DNA of 38,897 nt, taken from the NCBI GenBank assembly GCA_913056175.1, contig CAJXLM010000025.1, positions 1 through 38,897 on the forward strand, read 5' to 3'. Positions 15,754-23,452 of the stretch are shown here, piece after piece. The position numbers were made by a program, and so were the translations under genes. The notes beneath the pieces are model-generated. The model made no database searches. It had not been told where the DNA came from and saw only the letters and a program-made list of their open reading frames with translations. Every line of letters starts with the position of its first letter. The first letter of the stretch is position 1. Source of the DNA: an uncultured Opitutia bacterium (GTDB lineage: Bacteria; Verrucomicrobiota; Verrucomicrobiia; Opitutales; Puniceicoccaceae).

Positions 15754-16977
15754 ATGAGCTCCTCACCCCGGGATTCCTCTACCGCAAACCCCACCCCAAA
15801 GCCACCTGCCGTCCAGGACCTTGAAATCAAGGACCCCACCATCATCTTCGACCGGGTCTGGTCCCAGCTCGAGGAAGAGTTCGGGCGAGAGCAGCTCCGC
15901 TTCCCCAAGGAGATCTTCTGGCTGAACGGGGCACCCGGCGCCGGGAAAGGCACGAACACCGGCTTCATCATGCGGACGCGGGGACTGACCGCGCCCCCCA
16001 TCACGGTGAGCGACCTGCTGAAGAGCCCGGCCGCCCGCAAGCGCATGGATGCCGGCCTGCTCGTCGGCGACCGCGAGGTGACCGAGCTGGTCTTCCGCCG
16101 CCTGCTCGACCCCGAGTTCGACCACGGGGCGATCGTGGACGGTTTTCCCCGCACCGGAGTGCAGGGACAGTGCGTCAAGCTGCTCTACAACCGCCTGCAG
16201 GAGCTCCACCAGCAGGCGCTCACGGAGGGCCACTTCCAATTCCCGAAGTGCCGCTTCCACATCGTGGTCCTGTTTGTCGACGAGGCCGAGAGCATCAAGC
16301 GGCAGCTCAAGCGGGGGCGGGAGATCCAGGCGCACAATGAGAAGGTCGAGGAGACCGGGATTGGCGAAAAGAAGGAAGTGCGCAAGACCGACCTCGAGGA
16401 GGAAGCCGCCCGCGGGCGCTACCGCACCTTCAAGGATGCTACCTACCACGCCCTCAACGACCTGCGGCAGACCTTCCACTACCACTTCATCGACGCCCAG
16501 GAAAGCCTCAGCGAGGTCCAGGAGCGGATCGACCGGGAGCTGCGCTACCAGAGCTCCCTCGAGCTGGAGGAACCCACCTACCAACGGGTGGCCCGCATCC
16601 CGGTCGCCCACCGCCTGACCCGCCACGCCCGCCAGGAACTGGTGGACCGGCTGGACTCCTACACCGAAAAGCTCCCCGAACTCTTTGAGAAGGTGGTCGA
16701 GGACATTGAAAAGAGCTTCCTCCCCATCATCCGCAAGCACGCCATCTCCGGGATGGCCCTGATCAACACGGAAAACCCGCTCTACCGGGACGAGAAGGCC
16801 CTCGCCATGCTCATCGACATTTTCTCCGAGCGGGGCTACCACGCCGTCGTCGACATCCGCAAGGAGAGGGTGCCGGTACGATTCGACGCCGCCACCGGTG
16901 CCATTGAATCCGAGGAGCGCAGGGTCTACCGCGTCCGCATCAATTTCGGCGGCGCCCAAATCCGCAAGAGCCGCTGA
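15754..16977 (+). CDS. Adenylate-kinase-like NMP kinase with an extra C-terminal domain
   Basis: A 407-residue protein, nearly twice the length of adenylate kinase (about 215). The N-terminal half is a P-loop NMP-kinase domain: Walker A GAPGAGKGT (59-67), a TVSDLLKSP segment like the NMP-binding helix, and VDGFPRTG (128-135) like the DGFPR motif of adenylate kinase. The lid region is replaced by a long charged helical stretch (KRQLKRGREIQ, EKKEVRKTDLEEEAARGRYRTF). Residues from about 275 to 407 form an additional alpha/beta domain I do not recognise (HARQELVDRLDSYTEKLPEL, FLPIIRKHAISGMALIN, YRVRINFGG). The phosphate acceptor is uncertain. The gene stands alone between lexA and ilvN with its own promoter. 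A classic adk should be looked for elsewhere. Confidence 0.82.
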   Translation: MSSSPRDSSTANPTPKPPAVQDLEIKDPTIIFDRVWSQLEEEFGREQLRFPKEIFWLNGAPGAGKGTNTGFIMRTRGLTAPPITVSDLLKSPAARKRMDAGLLVGDREVTELVFRRLLDPEFDHGAIVDGFPRTGVQGQCVKLLYNRLQELHQQALTEGHFQFPKCRFHIVVLFVDEAESIKRQLKRGREIQAHNEKVEETGIGEKKEVRKTDLEEEAARGRYRTFKDATYHALNDLRQTFHYHFIDAQESLSEVQERIDRELRYQSSLELEEPTYQRVARIPVAHRLTRHARQELVDRLDSYTEKLPELFEKVVEDIEKSFLPIIRKHAISGMALINTENPLYRDEKALAMLIDIFSERGYHAVVDIRKERVPVRFDAATGAIESEERRVYRVRINFGGAQIRKSR

Positions 16978-17004
16978 CGACCCGCCGGCGGGCGGTCATC
17001 CCGC

Positions 17005-17034
17005 TTGACACGGCCGCAGCGGGGCGGGCACCCT
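17005..17034 (+). promoter_or_regulatory. Predicted promoter of ilvN-ilvC
   Basis: A perfect TTGACA (17005-17010) is followed after 18 nt by CACCCT (17029-17034), 19 nt before the GTG at 17054. The -35 box is good. The -10 box is weak but resembles that of ppk2. No leader-peptide or attenuator fits in the 75-nt gap. Confidence 0.35.
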
Positions 17035-17053
17035 CGCCGCTTTTCCCGACGCC

Positions 17054-17569
17054 GTGACCCAGCCACAGAAGTACACCCTCTCCATCCTCGTGGAGAACAA
17101 GTTCGGAGTCCTCGCCCGAGTAGCGGGCATGTTCAGCGGTCGCGGCTTCAACATCGAGACCCTCAACGTCGGCCCGGTCCACCAGGAGGGCCTCTCCCGG
17201 ATCACCGCAACCATTGTCGGCGACCAGCAGTCCCTCGACCAGGCGCTCAAGCAGTGCAACAAGCTGATCAACGTCGTCGAGGTCGAGTACTTCGGGCCCG
17301 GCGTAGCCGTCTCCCGCGAGTTGCTCCTCCTGCGCATCCAGGCGGATTCGGCCACCCGACCGGAACTCATGCAGATCTGCGACATCTTCCGGGCCAAGGT
17401 CATCGACGTGACCGCGGAGAACGTGATCGTGGAAGTCACCGGCAACGCCAACAAGATCGCCGCCTTCTACGACCTGGTCATCCCCTTCGGCATCCTCAAG
17501 ATGGCCCGCACGGGGGCGGTCGCCCTCGAGCGGGGGCGCAGCCCGGAGAAGCTCGTGGGTGCCTCCTGA
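17054..17569 (+). CDS. ilvN: Acetolactate synthase small (regulatory) subunit
   Basis: Regulatory subunit of acetohydroxyacid synthase, which confers valine feedback control on the first common step of branched-chain amino-acid synthesis. The 171-residue protein begins with an ACT domain: LSILVENKFGVLARVAGMF then SGRGFNIETLNVGP, the valine-binding edge. A second conserved half follows (SRELLLLRI, DIFRAKVIDVTAENVIVEVTG, PFGILKMARTGAVALER). Length is normal for IlvH/IlvN. The start is GTG 17054. ilvC follows after 50 nt. The catalytic subunit ilvB/ilvI is not next to it, which is unusual since the two are most often adjacent. Confidence 0.95.
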   Translation: MTQPQKYTLSILVENKFGVLARVAGMFSGRGFNIETLNVGPVHQEGLSRITATIVGDQQSLDQALKQCNKLINVVEVEYFGPGVAVSRELLLLRIQADSATRPELMQICDIFRAKVIDVTAENVIVEVTGNANKIAAFYDLVIPFGILKMARTGAVALERGRSPEKLVGAS

Positions 17570-17619
17570 GCGATCCGACCCCTTACCCCACCCAACCTCT
17601 CATCCCCCCAGCAAGCATC

Positions 17620-18645
17620 GTGAAAGTCTACACTGCCAAAGACATCGACCCGACGGTCCTCGAGGGCAAGACCCTCGCCGTTCTCGGCTACGGTTCCCAG
17701 GGCCACGCGCACGCCCAGAACCTTCGCGACAGCGGCCACCAGGTGATCATCGGGCTCTACCCGAAGAGCAAGTCCCGCAAGGTGGCCAAGGACCACGGCT
17801 TCGAGGTCTACGATACCGGGGAGGCGGTCCGCCGCGCCGACATCGCCCTCCTCGCCATGCCCGACATGGTCCAGAAACAGGTGTGGAAGGAGGACATCGA
17901 ACCCAACCTCGAGAACGGGAAGACGGTGATCTTCTCGCACGGGCTGGCCATCCACTACGGGCTCATCGAGCCGCCCAAGGGCATCAACGTGATCATGGTC
18001 GCCCCGAAGGGACCGGGCCATGTAGTCCGCTCCCAGTTCCAGGAAGGCAAGGGTGTGCCCGCCCTCATCGCCGTCCACCAGGACTCCACCCGGCAGGCGA
18101 AGAAGATCGCCCTCGCCTGGGCCGACGGCCTCGGCGCGAGCCGCGCCGGAATCCTCCAAACCTCCTTCCAGGACGAGGTCGAGACCGACCTCTTCGGCGA
18201 ACAGGCCGTCCTCTGCGGCGGGGCCAGCGCCCTGGTCCTCGCGGGCTACGAGACCCTCGTGGAGGCCGGCTACGAGCCGGAGATGGCCTACTTCGAGTGT
18301 CTCCACGAACTCAAGCTGATCGTCGACCTGATGGTCGAGTCCGGCATCTCCGGGATGCGCTTCTCCATCTCCGAGACCGCCAAGTATGGCGACCTCACCC
18401 GCGGGCCCCGCGTCATCACCGAGCAGACCCGCAAGTCGATGCAGAAAATCCTCAAGGAGATCCAGAGCGGCAAGTTCACCCGCGAGTGGGTCAAGGAATA
18501 CGAGGCCGGCCTCCCCAATTACAACCGCATGCTCGAGGAAGGGGAGAAGCATCCCATGGAAAAAGTCGGGCAGCGGCTCCGGAAGCTCATGCCCTGGGTG
18601 GCCAAGCGCAACACGAAGGGCTCCCAGGCCAGCTACAGCGGGTAA
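17620..18645 (+). CDS. ilvC: Ketol-acid reductoisomerase (class I)
   Basis: Mg-dependent enzyme converting acetolactate or acetohydroxybutyrate to dihydroxy acids with NAD(P)H. At 341 residues it is a class I (short) enzyme. The dinucleotide motif GYGSQG is at 23-28. The cofactor-specificity loop LYPKSKSRKVAKDHG carries basic and serine residues expected for NADPH. The metal-binding stretch FQDEVETDLFGEQAVLCGG and the C-terminal SETAKYGDLTRGPRV block are intact. GTG 17620 is chosen because it gives MKVYTAKDID, close to the usual start; the leader is C-rich with no ribosome site. It forms an operon with ilvN, and hemC-hemD-trpF follow closely on the same strand. Confidence 0.96.
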   Translation: MKVYTAKDIDPTVLEGKTLAVLGYGSQGHAHAQNLRDSGHQVIIGLYPKSKSRKVAKDHGFEVYDTGEAVRRADIALLAMPDMVQKQVWKEDIEPNLENGKTVIFSHGLAIHYGLIEPPKGINVIMVAPKGPGHVVRSQFQEGKGVPALIAVHQDSTRQAKKIALAWADGLGASRAGILQTSFQDEVETDLFGEQAVLCGGASALVLAGYETLVEAGYEPEMAYFECLHELKLIVDLMVESGISGMRFSISETAKYGDLTRGPRVITEQTRKSMQKILKEIQSGKFTREWVKEYEAGLPNYNRMLEEGEKHPMEKVGQRLRKLMPWVAKRNTKGSQASYSG

Positions 18646-18702
18646 GGCGCACCGCGGAGGGGAGAGGAGCCCGCCCGGCCCCGCCTCCCCCGCATCCCTT
18701 CC

Positions 18703-19572
18703 TTGTCGGACGCACCCGTCATCCTCGTCACTCGCCGGAGTCGGCTCGCCCGGGCCCAGGCGGCCCTCGCTGAGCGCGCCCTCATCGAGGCGGATCCCCG
18801 GCGGGTCACCGCGATCCTCGCGGTGACCACCAGCGGGGACGACCACCCGGACTGGTCCCTCCAGAAGGAGGGCGGCAAGGGCCTCTTCACTAAGGAGATC
18901 GAGGACGCCCTCCTCTCCGGGGAGGCCGATGTGGCCGTGCACAGCGCCAAGGATCTCCCCACCGAAATGCATCCGGACCTGGAGATCGCCGCTTACCTGC
19001 CGCGCGAGAACCCGGCCGACGTCCTCGTGCTCCGGGAAGGAGTGGAGGAGCCTGCCCGGATCGCCACCGGTAGCCCGCGCCGGCGGGCCCAACTCGCGCG
19101 GCGCTTCCCGGAGGCCACCTTCTCCGAACTCCGCGGCAACGTGCAGACACGCCTCCGCAAGATCATCGCGGGAGAGGCGGATGCCACCGTGCTCGCCGCC
19201 GCCGGCCTGCACCGCCTGGGCATCGACCGGGCGGAGGGCCTCCGCTTCCGGGAGCTACCCTACCGGGAAATGGTGCCGGCCTCCGGCCAGGGGGCCATTG
19301 CCTTGCAGTGCCGGCGGGGCGAGGCGGAGCGGTTCGCCGGCGTCGGCGACGCCCCCACCGACTACGCGGTGCGCGCCGAGAAATGCTTCCTCGCCTCCCT
19401 CGGGGGAGGCTGCCATGCCGCCTTCGCCGGCTTCCTCGAGGGCGAAACCCTCTTCCACGCCTTTCACCACGAGCACGGCTACCAGACGGTTGAGTTGCCT
19501 CGCCTCGAACCGGCGGCCTTCCCGGAATTCTTCGCCGGGCACTTCCGCACTTGGATCGATCCCGCATCCTGA
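18703..19572 (+). CDS. hemC: Porphobilinogen deaminase (hydroxymethylbilane synthase)
   Basis: Polymerises four porphobilinogens into hydroxymethylbilane in tetrapyrrole synthesis. The 289-residue protein shows VTRRSRLARAQA at the N-terminus, KGLFTKEIEDALLSGEADVAVHSAKDLPTE with the catalytic Asp, and GSPRRRAQL. The dipyrromethane-cofactor Cys is C237 in SLGGGCHAAF. Domain 3 after this Cys is short, about 50 residues, so the protein is at the small end of the family range. The start codon appears to be TTG 18703, since no ATG or GTG fits the usual N-terminus. It sits 57 nt after ilvC and 46 nt before hemD, probably one transcription unit. Confidence 0.93.
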   Translation: MSDAPVILVTRRSRLARAQAALAERALIEADPRRVTAILAVTTSGDDHPDWSLQKEGGKGLFTKEIEDALLSGEADVAVHSAKDLPTEMHPDLEIAAYLPRENPADVLVLREGVEEPARIATGSPRRRAQLARRFPEATFSELRGNVQTRLRKIIAGEADATVLAAAGLHRLGIDRAEGLRFRELPYREMVPASGQGAIALQCRRGEAERFAGVGDAPTDYAVRAEKCFLASLGGGCHAAFAGFLEGETLFHAFHHEHGYQTVELPRLEPAAFPEFFAGHFRTWIDPAS

Positions 19573-19618
19573 AGGGCGGGGGCACCCACCTCCTGCTCCC
19601 CGAGCTCCCGCCGTACCC

Positions 19619-20401
19619 ATGAGCCTCCCGCTCCAGCATCGCCGCGTCTGCGTGACCCGCCCGGCCGACCAGGCCGACCCACTCACCGCGCTCCTCGAGG
19701 AGCAGGGTGCGGAAGTGCTCCGCCTCCCCCTCATCGAGACCCGGCCGACCCGGGACCGCTCCGTCCTCGCGGAAATCCTCGAACAACCGGGCATTTACGA
19801 CTGGATCGTCTTCACGAGCGCGAATGGGGTCCGCCACTTCTTCGAGGCTCTCTACGAGCAGACCGGAGACCTGCGGTCGATCGCCTTCGCCCGGCTCGCC
19901 TCCGTAGGCACCACCACCTCCTGGGCCCTCCGGGACCTCTACCTGCGCGTGGAACTGCAGCCGGAGGAGGCCAACGCGGAGGCCCTCGGGCAGGCGCTGG
20001 TGGCTACGGGAAGCCTCGACAGTGCCCGTGTCCTCGTCGTCACGGGCAACCGGAACCGCCCGGAATTGCCCCGCATCCTCGACCAGGAAGGACGCGCCAT
20101 CGTCGACACGGTGCCGGTCTACGAAACCCGCAACCATCCCGTCGACGCCCTCCCGGCAACGACGACCTTTCGCGAGCAGGGGGCCGATGCCATCCTCTTC
20201 ACCAGTGGCAGCGCCGTCGAATCCTTCGTCGACCAGCTCGAGCACCTCCAGCCCGGTCCCACCGCACGCCCCGCCCGCGCCTTCAGCATTGGACCCTCCA
20301 CCAGCCGGGTCATGGAGGAACAGGGCATTCCCCTCGCCGCCGAGGCTCCCGAAGCCACCCTCGAGTCCCTCGTCGCCACCGTCGCCCGCCACCTCGCATG
20401 A
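19619..20401 (+). CDS. hemD: Uroporphyrinogen-III synthase
   Basis: Closes and rearranges hydroxymethylbilane to uroporphyrinogen III, the step after hemC. The 260-residue protein has the two-lobed HemD pattern: RRVCVTRPADQADPLTALLEEQGAEVLRLPLIE, YDWIVFTSANGVRHFFEAL, then RVLVVTGNRNRPELPRIL, VYETRN and DAILFTSGSAVESFV. HemD sequences diverge strongly, but these blocks and the hemC neighbour make the call safe. The ATG at 19619 follows a C-rich leader with no ribosome site. The stop overlaps the trpF start in ATGA (20398-20401), so translation is probably coupled. Confidence 0.92.
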   Translation: MSLPLQHRRVCVTRPADQADPLTALLEEQGAEVLRLPLIETRPTRDRSVLAEILEQPGIYDWIVFTSANGVRHFFEALYEQTGDLRSIAFARLASVGTTTSWALRDLYLRVELQPEEANAEALGQALVATGSLDSARVLVVTGNRNRPELPRILDQEGRAIVDTVPVYETRNHPVDALPATTTFREQGADAILFTSGSAVESFVDQLEHLQPGPTARPARAFSIGPSTSRVMEEQGIPLAAEAPEATLESLVATVARHLA

Positions 20402-21087
20402 GCCGGCGACCCCTCGTCAAGATCTGCGGGCTGACCCGCCGGGAAGACCTGCGGAAAGCCCGGGAGCTCGGTGCCGATTTTTTCGGCAGTATCGGCGTCC
20501 CGGACACCCCGCGCTACCAGCCCCTTCCCGTGGCCGCCCGCCTCTTCGCCGAAGCGACGGATCCCCGGCAACGGGTTCGCGTTTTCTTCGAACCCACCCC
20601 CGCGGAAGCGCGCGCCGCCCTCGAGGCGGGATTCGCCAAGGTCCAGGCCCACTGGGACCCCGCCGGATCCTACGACCCGCAGGCCCTCTCCGCCGCGATC
20701 GGGACCGCCCACCTCTGGCTGGCCCCCCGCCTGCCCGACCCGCTCGCCTTCCGGCCGGAGTGGCTCCCCCTCGGCGAACGCTTCCTCATCGACGGCTACC
20801 GCCCCGACCGCATCGGCGGCACCGGCGTGCCGGTCGATACCGAGGCCTTCCGCGCCCTCCAGGAACGATATCCGGACGCCCGCTTCGCCCTCGCCGGCGG
20901 GCTCACGCCCGACAACGTCGAACGCGTCCTCCGCGAATCGCAGGCCGCCTTCCTCGACCTGAGCAGCGGCGTCGAGTCCTCCCCCGGGCACAAGGATCCC
21001 ACCCGGCTCGCCGCCCTCTTCGCGGCCCTCCCCCCGGCCCGGCCCGCCTTCCGCGGCGAATCCCCGGGAGAAGGTCCGCGGAGCTAG
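20398..21087 (+). CDS. trpF: Phosphoribosylanthranilate isomerase, divergent
   Basis: Third step of tryptophan synthesis, an Amadori rearrangement of phosphoribosylanthranilate. The 229-residue TIM-barrel protein keeps the catalytic Cys10 in LVKICGLTR and the general acid Asp132 in FLIDGYRPDRIGGTG. The phosphate-binding ends LAGGLTPDNV and LSSGVESSPGHKD are also present. Two usual motifs are altered: the GFxFxxxSPRYV segment reads GSIGVPDTPRYQPL, and VQLHG reads VQAHWD. The enzyme is probably functional but unusual, and no other trp gene is nearby. It overlaps hemD by 4 nt, and its TAG stop shares CTAG (21084-21087) with the stop of the convergent hydrolase gene. Confidence 0.88.
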   Translation: MSRRPLVKICGLTRREDLRKARELGADFFGSIGVPDTPRYQPLPVAARLFAEATDPRQRVRVFFEPTPAEARAALEAGFAKVQAHWDPAGSYDPQALSAAIGTAHLWLAPRLPDPLAFRPEWLPLGERFLIDGYRPDRIGGTGVPVDTEAFRALQERYPDARFALAGGLTPDNVERVLRESQAAFLDLSSGVESSPGHKDPTRLAALFAALPPARPAFRGESPGEGPRS

Positions 21088-21908
21088 CGGGGAAGGGCCT
21101 CCCCTCCCGAGGCGGCGGCCTCTCGGCGGGTCTCCAGCCAGGCTTCCACCTCGGGGGTGACACCGTCGAGAACGTCGCCGTGGAGGACTCCTTCGACGAG
21201 GTGGAAGTCGAGAGGGGCTCGCAAGTTCTCCCGGAGCCGGTGGGCGTGCTCCACGGGCACGATCGGGTCGAGAATCCCGTGGACGAGAAGGACGGGGCTG
21301 CTCACCTCGCGGGCCCAGCGCTCGTTGGGAAAGGGTTCGGGCAGGAAGAGGAGCGGAGGCAGGGTCGGGGCGAGGGAGAGGACCGAGCGAAAGGTGGCCT
21401 CGAGGACCACCCCGAGAAAGAGGCCCTCCCGGGCCAGCCACAAGGTCGGTGCCCCGCCGAGGGATCGCCCCCAGAGGAGGATGCGTGCGCGCGGGTAGCC
21501 GAGTTCCTCCCGGGCGTACCGCAGGACCGCCTCGGCCGCGGCCTTCACCCCGGCCGCGGAAGCGCGGCCGCTACTCGTCCCATAGCCCGGATAGTCGTAG
21601 GCGAGCACGGCGTAGCCGAGCCCCTGCCACCAGTCGTAGCGGTCTTCCCCGTCGAGCAAGTCCTCGCCATTCCCATGTGAGTAGAGCAGGAGCGGGGCGT
21701 CGGGGGAGGGCCCGGGCAGGTAGAGGGTGGCGATGCGGTCCCCCCGGGCGGACTCGAGGAAGACCTGGCCCTCCCGCTCCTCCGGATCGATCTCCGCGTA
21801 GGGGAAGAGCTGGCGCGGGTAGAGCCACGCCACCACCAGATGGAGGCTCCCGTAGGCAAGGACCACGGAGAGAACGGCAAAGGGGAGGAGGATCCACACA
21901 CTACGCAT
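21084..21908 (-). CDS. Membrane-anchored alpha/beta hydrolase
   Basis: A 274-residue protein with one N-terminal membrane segment (about 5-30) and an alpha/beta-hydrolase fold like the ABHD13/BEM46 and YqiA-like lineages. The oxyanion region is LLYSHGNGEDL. The nucleophile is Ser149 in LLWGRSLGGAP, with Asp214 in VHGILDPIVPVEHA and His243 in EGVLHGDVLDG completing the triad. DYPGYGTSSG follows the usual position after strand 4. The substrate is unknown. ATG 21908 starts just before the membrane segment, and a possible TACCGT box lies 11 nt upstream of it. It diverges from the UDP-glucose dehydrogenase gene and converges with trpF. Confidence 0.87.
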   Translation of the reverse strand: MRSVWILLPFAVLSVVLAYGSLHLVVAWLYPRQLFPYAEIDPEEREGQVFLESARGDRIATLYLPGPSPDAPLLLYSHGNGEDLLDGEDRYDWWQGLGYAVLAYDYPGYGTSSGRASAAGVKAAAEAVLRYAREELGYPRARILLWGRSLGGAPTLWLAREGLFLGVVLEATFRSVLSLAPTLPPLLFLPEPFPNERWAREVSSPVLLVHGILDPIVPVEHAHRLRENLRAPLDFHLVEGVLHGDVLDGVTPEVEAWLETRREAAASGGEALPR

Positions 21909-21985
21909 CGGGCGACCGGGACGGTAGAGGGACTCGCCCGCCTTCGCGAACCCGAAGGGAGGGCGGGCCTTTCCCAAGGAAAGCG

Positions 21986-22014
21986 TTGCCCCACCGTCCC
22001 CCGAGCGGCACGAT
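21986..22014 (+). promoter_or_regulatory. Predicted promoter of the UDP-glucose dehydrogenase gene
   Basis: TTGCCC (21986-21991), 17-nt spacer, CACGAT (22009-22014), then 11 nt to the ATG at 22026. This gives a leader of a few nucleotides and fits the -35 pattern of its neighbours. Confidence 0.4.
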
Positions 22015-22025
22015 CCCACGCTTTT

Positions 22026-23402
22026 ATGCCAAGCGTGGAGAATATCTGCTGCATCGGGGCCGGATACGTCGGCGGCCCCACCATGGCGGTCATCGCCGAG
22101 AAGAATCCCGGAGTGACCGTGCGGGTCGTCGACATCAGCGAGGAGCGCATCGGCCGCTGGAACTCCAGCGACCTGCCCATCTACGAGCCCGGCCTCCAGG
22201 AGGTCGTGGAACGCTGCCGGGGCCGGAACCTCCATTTTTCCACCGACGTGGAGGCGGCCATCGACGCCGCGGACATCGTCTTCGTCTCGGTGAATACCCC
22301 CACCAAGGAGTTCGGATTTGGCAAGGGCAGCGCGGCCAACCTGATGTTCGTGGAGCGGTGCGCCCGGACGATTGCCCGCGTCTCCCGGCGGGGAAAGATC
22401 ATCGTGGAGAAGAGCACGGTGCCCGTGCGCACAGCCGAATTCCTCCGCCAGATCCTGCACGCCGAGGGCACCGAACACTCCTTCGAGGTGGTTTCCAATC
22501 CCGAGTTCCTCGCCGAGGGCACCGCCATCGCGGATCTCTACGATCCCGACCGCGTCCTCATCGGCGGCGAGCCGACCGCGTCCGGGGAGGCCGCGGTCGC
22601 GGCGGTCGCCTCGCTCTACCAGAGCTGGGTCCCTCCGGAAAGGATCCTCACCACCAACCTCTGGTCCTCGGAGCTCTCCAAGCTGACCGCCAACGCCTTC
22701 CTCGCCCAGCGGATCTCCAGCATCAACTCGATCTCGGCCCTCTGCGAAAAGACGGATGCGGACATCGAGGAAGTCAGCCGGGCCATTGGCATGGACGCGC
22801 GCATCGGCCCGCGCTTCCTGCAAAGCTCCGTCGGCTTCGGGGGTTCCTGTTTCCAGAAGGACATCCTCAACCTTGTCTACCTGTGCGATTACTTCGGGGA
22901 ACCCGAGGTCGCCGACTACTGGCGGAAGGTCGTGGAGATGAACCACTACCAGAAGGACCGCTTCGTCCGGCGGATCATGGCGGCCATGTTCAATACCGTG
23001 AGCGACCGCCGGATCGCCGTGTTTGGCTTCGCCTTCAAGAAGGACACCAACGACACCCGGGAGTCCCCGGCCATCTCCGTGTGCGGGCAACTTCTCGAGG
23101 AGCGGGCGCACCTGCGCATCTACGACCCGCAGGTCGACCCTGCCACCATCCGCGGGGACCTCGCTCCCTTCGCGGGTGGAGAGAACGGGGCGGTCGCCGT
23201 ACACGAGGACCCCTACGAGGCCGCCCGGGGGGTCGACGCGATCCTCGTCCTCACTGAGTGGGACGAGTTCCGGGAGTGCGACTACGGCCGGATCTTCGCG
23301 TCCATGCGCAAGCCCGCCCACCTCTTCGACGGGCGCAACCTTCTCGACCGGCCCTCGCTCGAGCGCCTCGGCTTTACCGTGCACAGCATCGGGAAACGGT
23401 AG
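22026..23402 (+). CDS. ugd: UDP-glucose 6-dehydrogenase (long, eukaryote-like type)
   Basis: Oxidises UDP-glucose twice to UDP-glucuronate, a precursor for capsule, exopolysaccharide and pentose sugars. The 458-residue protein has the NAD motif GAGYVGGPT (11-19) and the STVPV turn after EK. The substrate-binding SNPEFLAEGTAI and the catalytic Cys275 in GFGGSCFQKD are present. A second Rossmann domain (FGFAFKKDTNDTRESPA) and LVLTEWDEF lie at the C-terminus. GYVGGPT rather than the common bacterial GYVGLV, and the overall length, place it with the longer type shared with animals and plants. No other polysaccharide genes are adjacent. Confidence 0.95.
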   Translation: MPSVENICCIGAGYVGGPTMAVIAEKNPGVTVRVVDISEERIGRWNSSDLPIYEPGLQEVVERCRGRNLHFSTDVEAAIDAADIVFVSVNTPTKEFGFGKGSAANLMFVERCARTIARVSRRGKIIVEKSTVPVRTAEFLRQILHAEGTEHSFEVVSNPEFLAEGTAIADLYDPDRVLIGGEPTASGEAAVAAVASLYQSWVPPERILTTNLWSSELSKLTANAFLAQRISSINSISALCEKTDADIEEVSRAIGMDARIGPRFLQSSVGFGGSCFQKDILNLVYLCDYFGEPEVADYWRKVVEMNHYQKDRFVRRIMAAMFNTVSDRRIAVFGFAFKKDTNDTRESPAISVCGQLLEERAHLRIYDPQVDPATIRGDLAPFAGGENGAVAVHEDPYEAARGVDAILVLTEWDEFRECDYGRIFASMRKPAHLFDGRNLLDRPSLERLGFTVHSIGKR

Positions 23403-23411
23403 CCGGGCCCA

Positions 23412-23436
23412 CTCCGGCCGGCCGCCCAACCCGGAG
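23412..23436. terminator. Possible bidirectional terminator between ugd and dapB
   Basis: CTCCGG (23412-23417) pairs with CCGGAG (23431-23436) around a 13-nt loop in the 50-nt gap between convergent stop codons. There is no U-tract on either side, so intrinsic activity is doubtful. Confidence 0.3.
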
Positions 23437-23452
23437 AAGCGCGTCTGCTGCC

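Noticed and set aside
21909-23429. Open minus-strand frame joined in phase to the alpha/beta hydrolase
   Set aside because: It is antisense to UDP-glucose dehydrogenase. The hydrolase has its own ATG at 21908 directly before its membrane segment.
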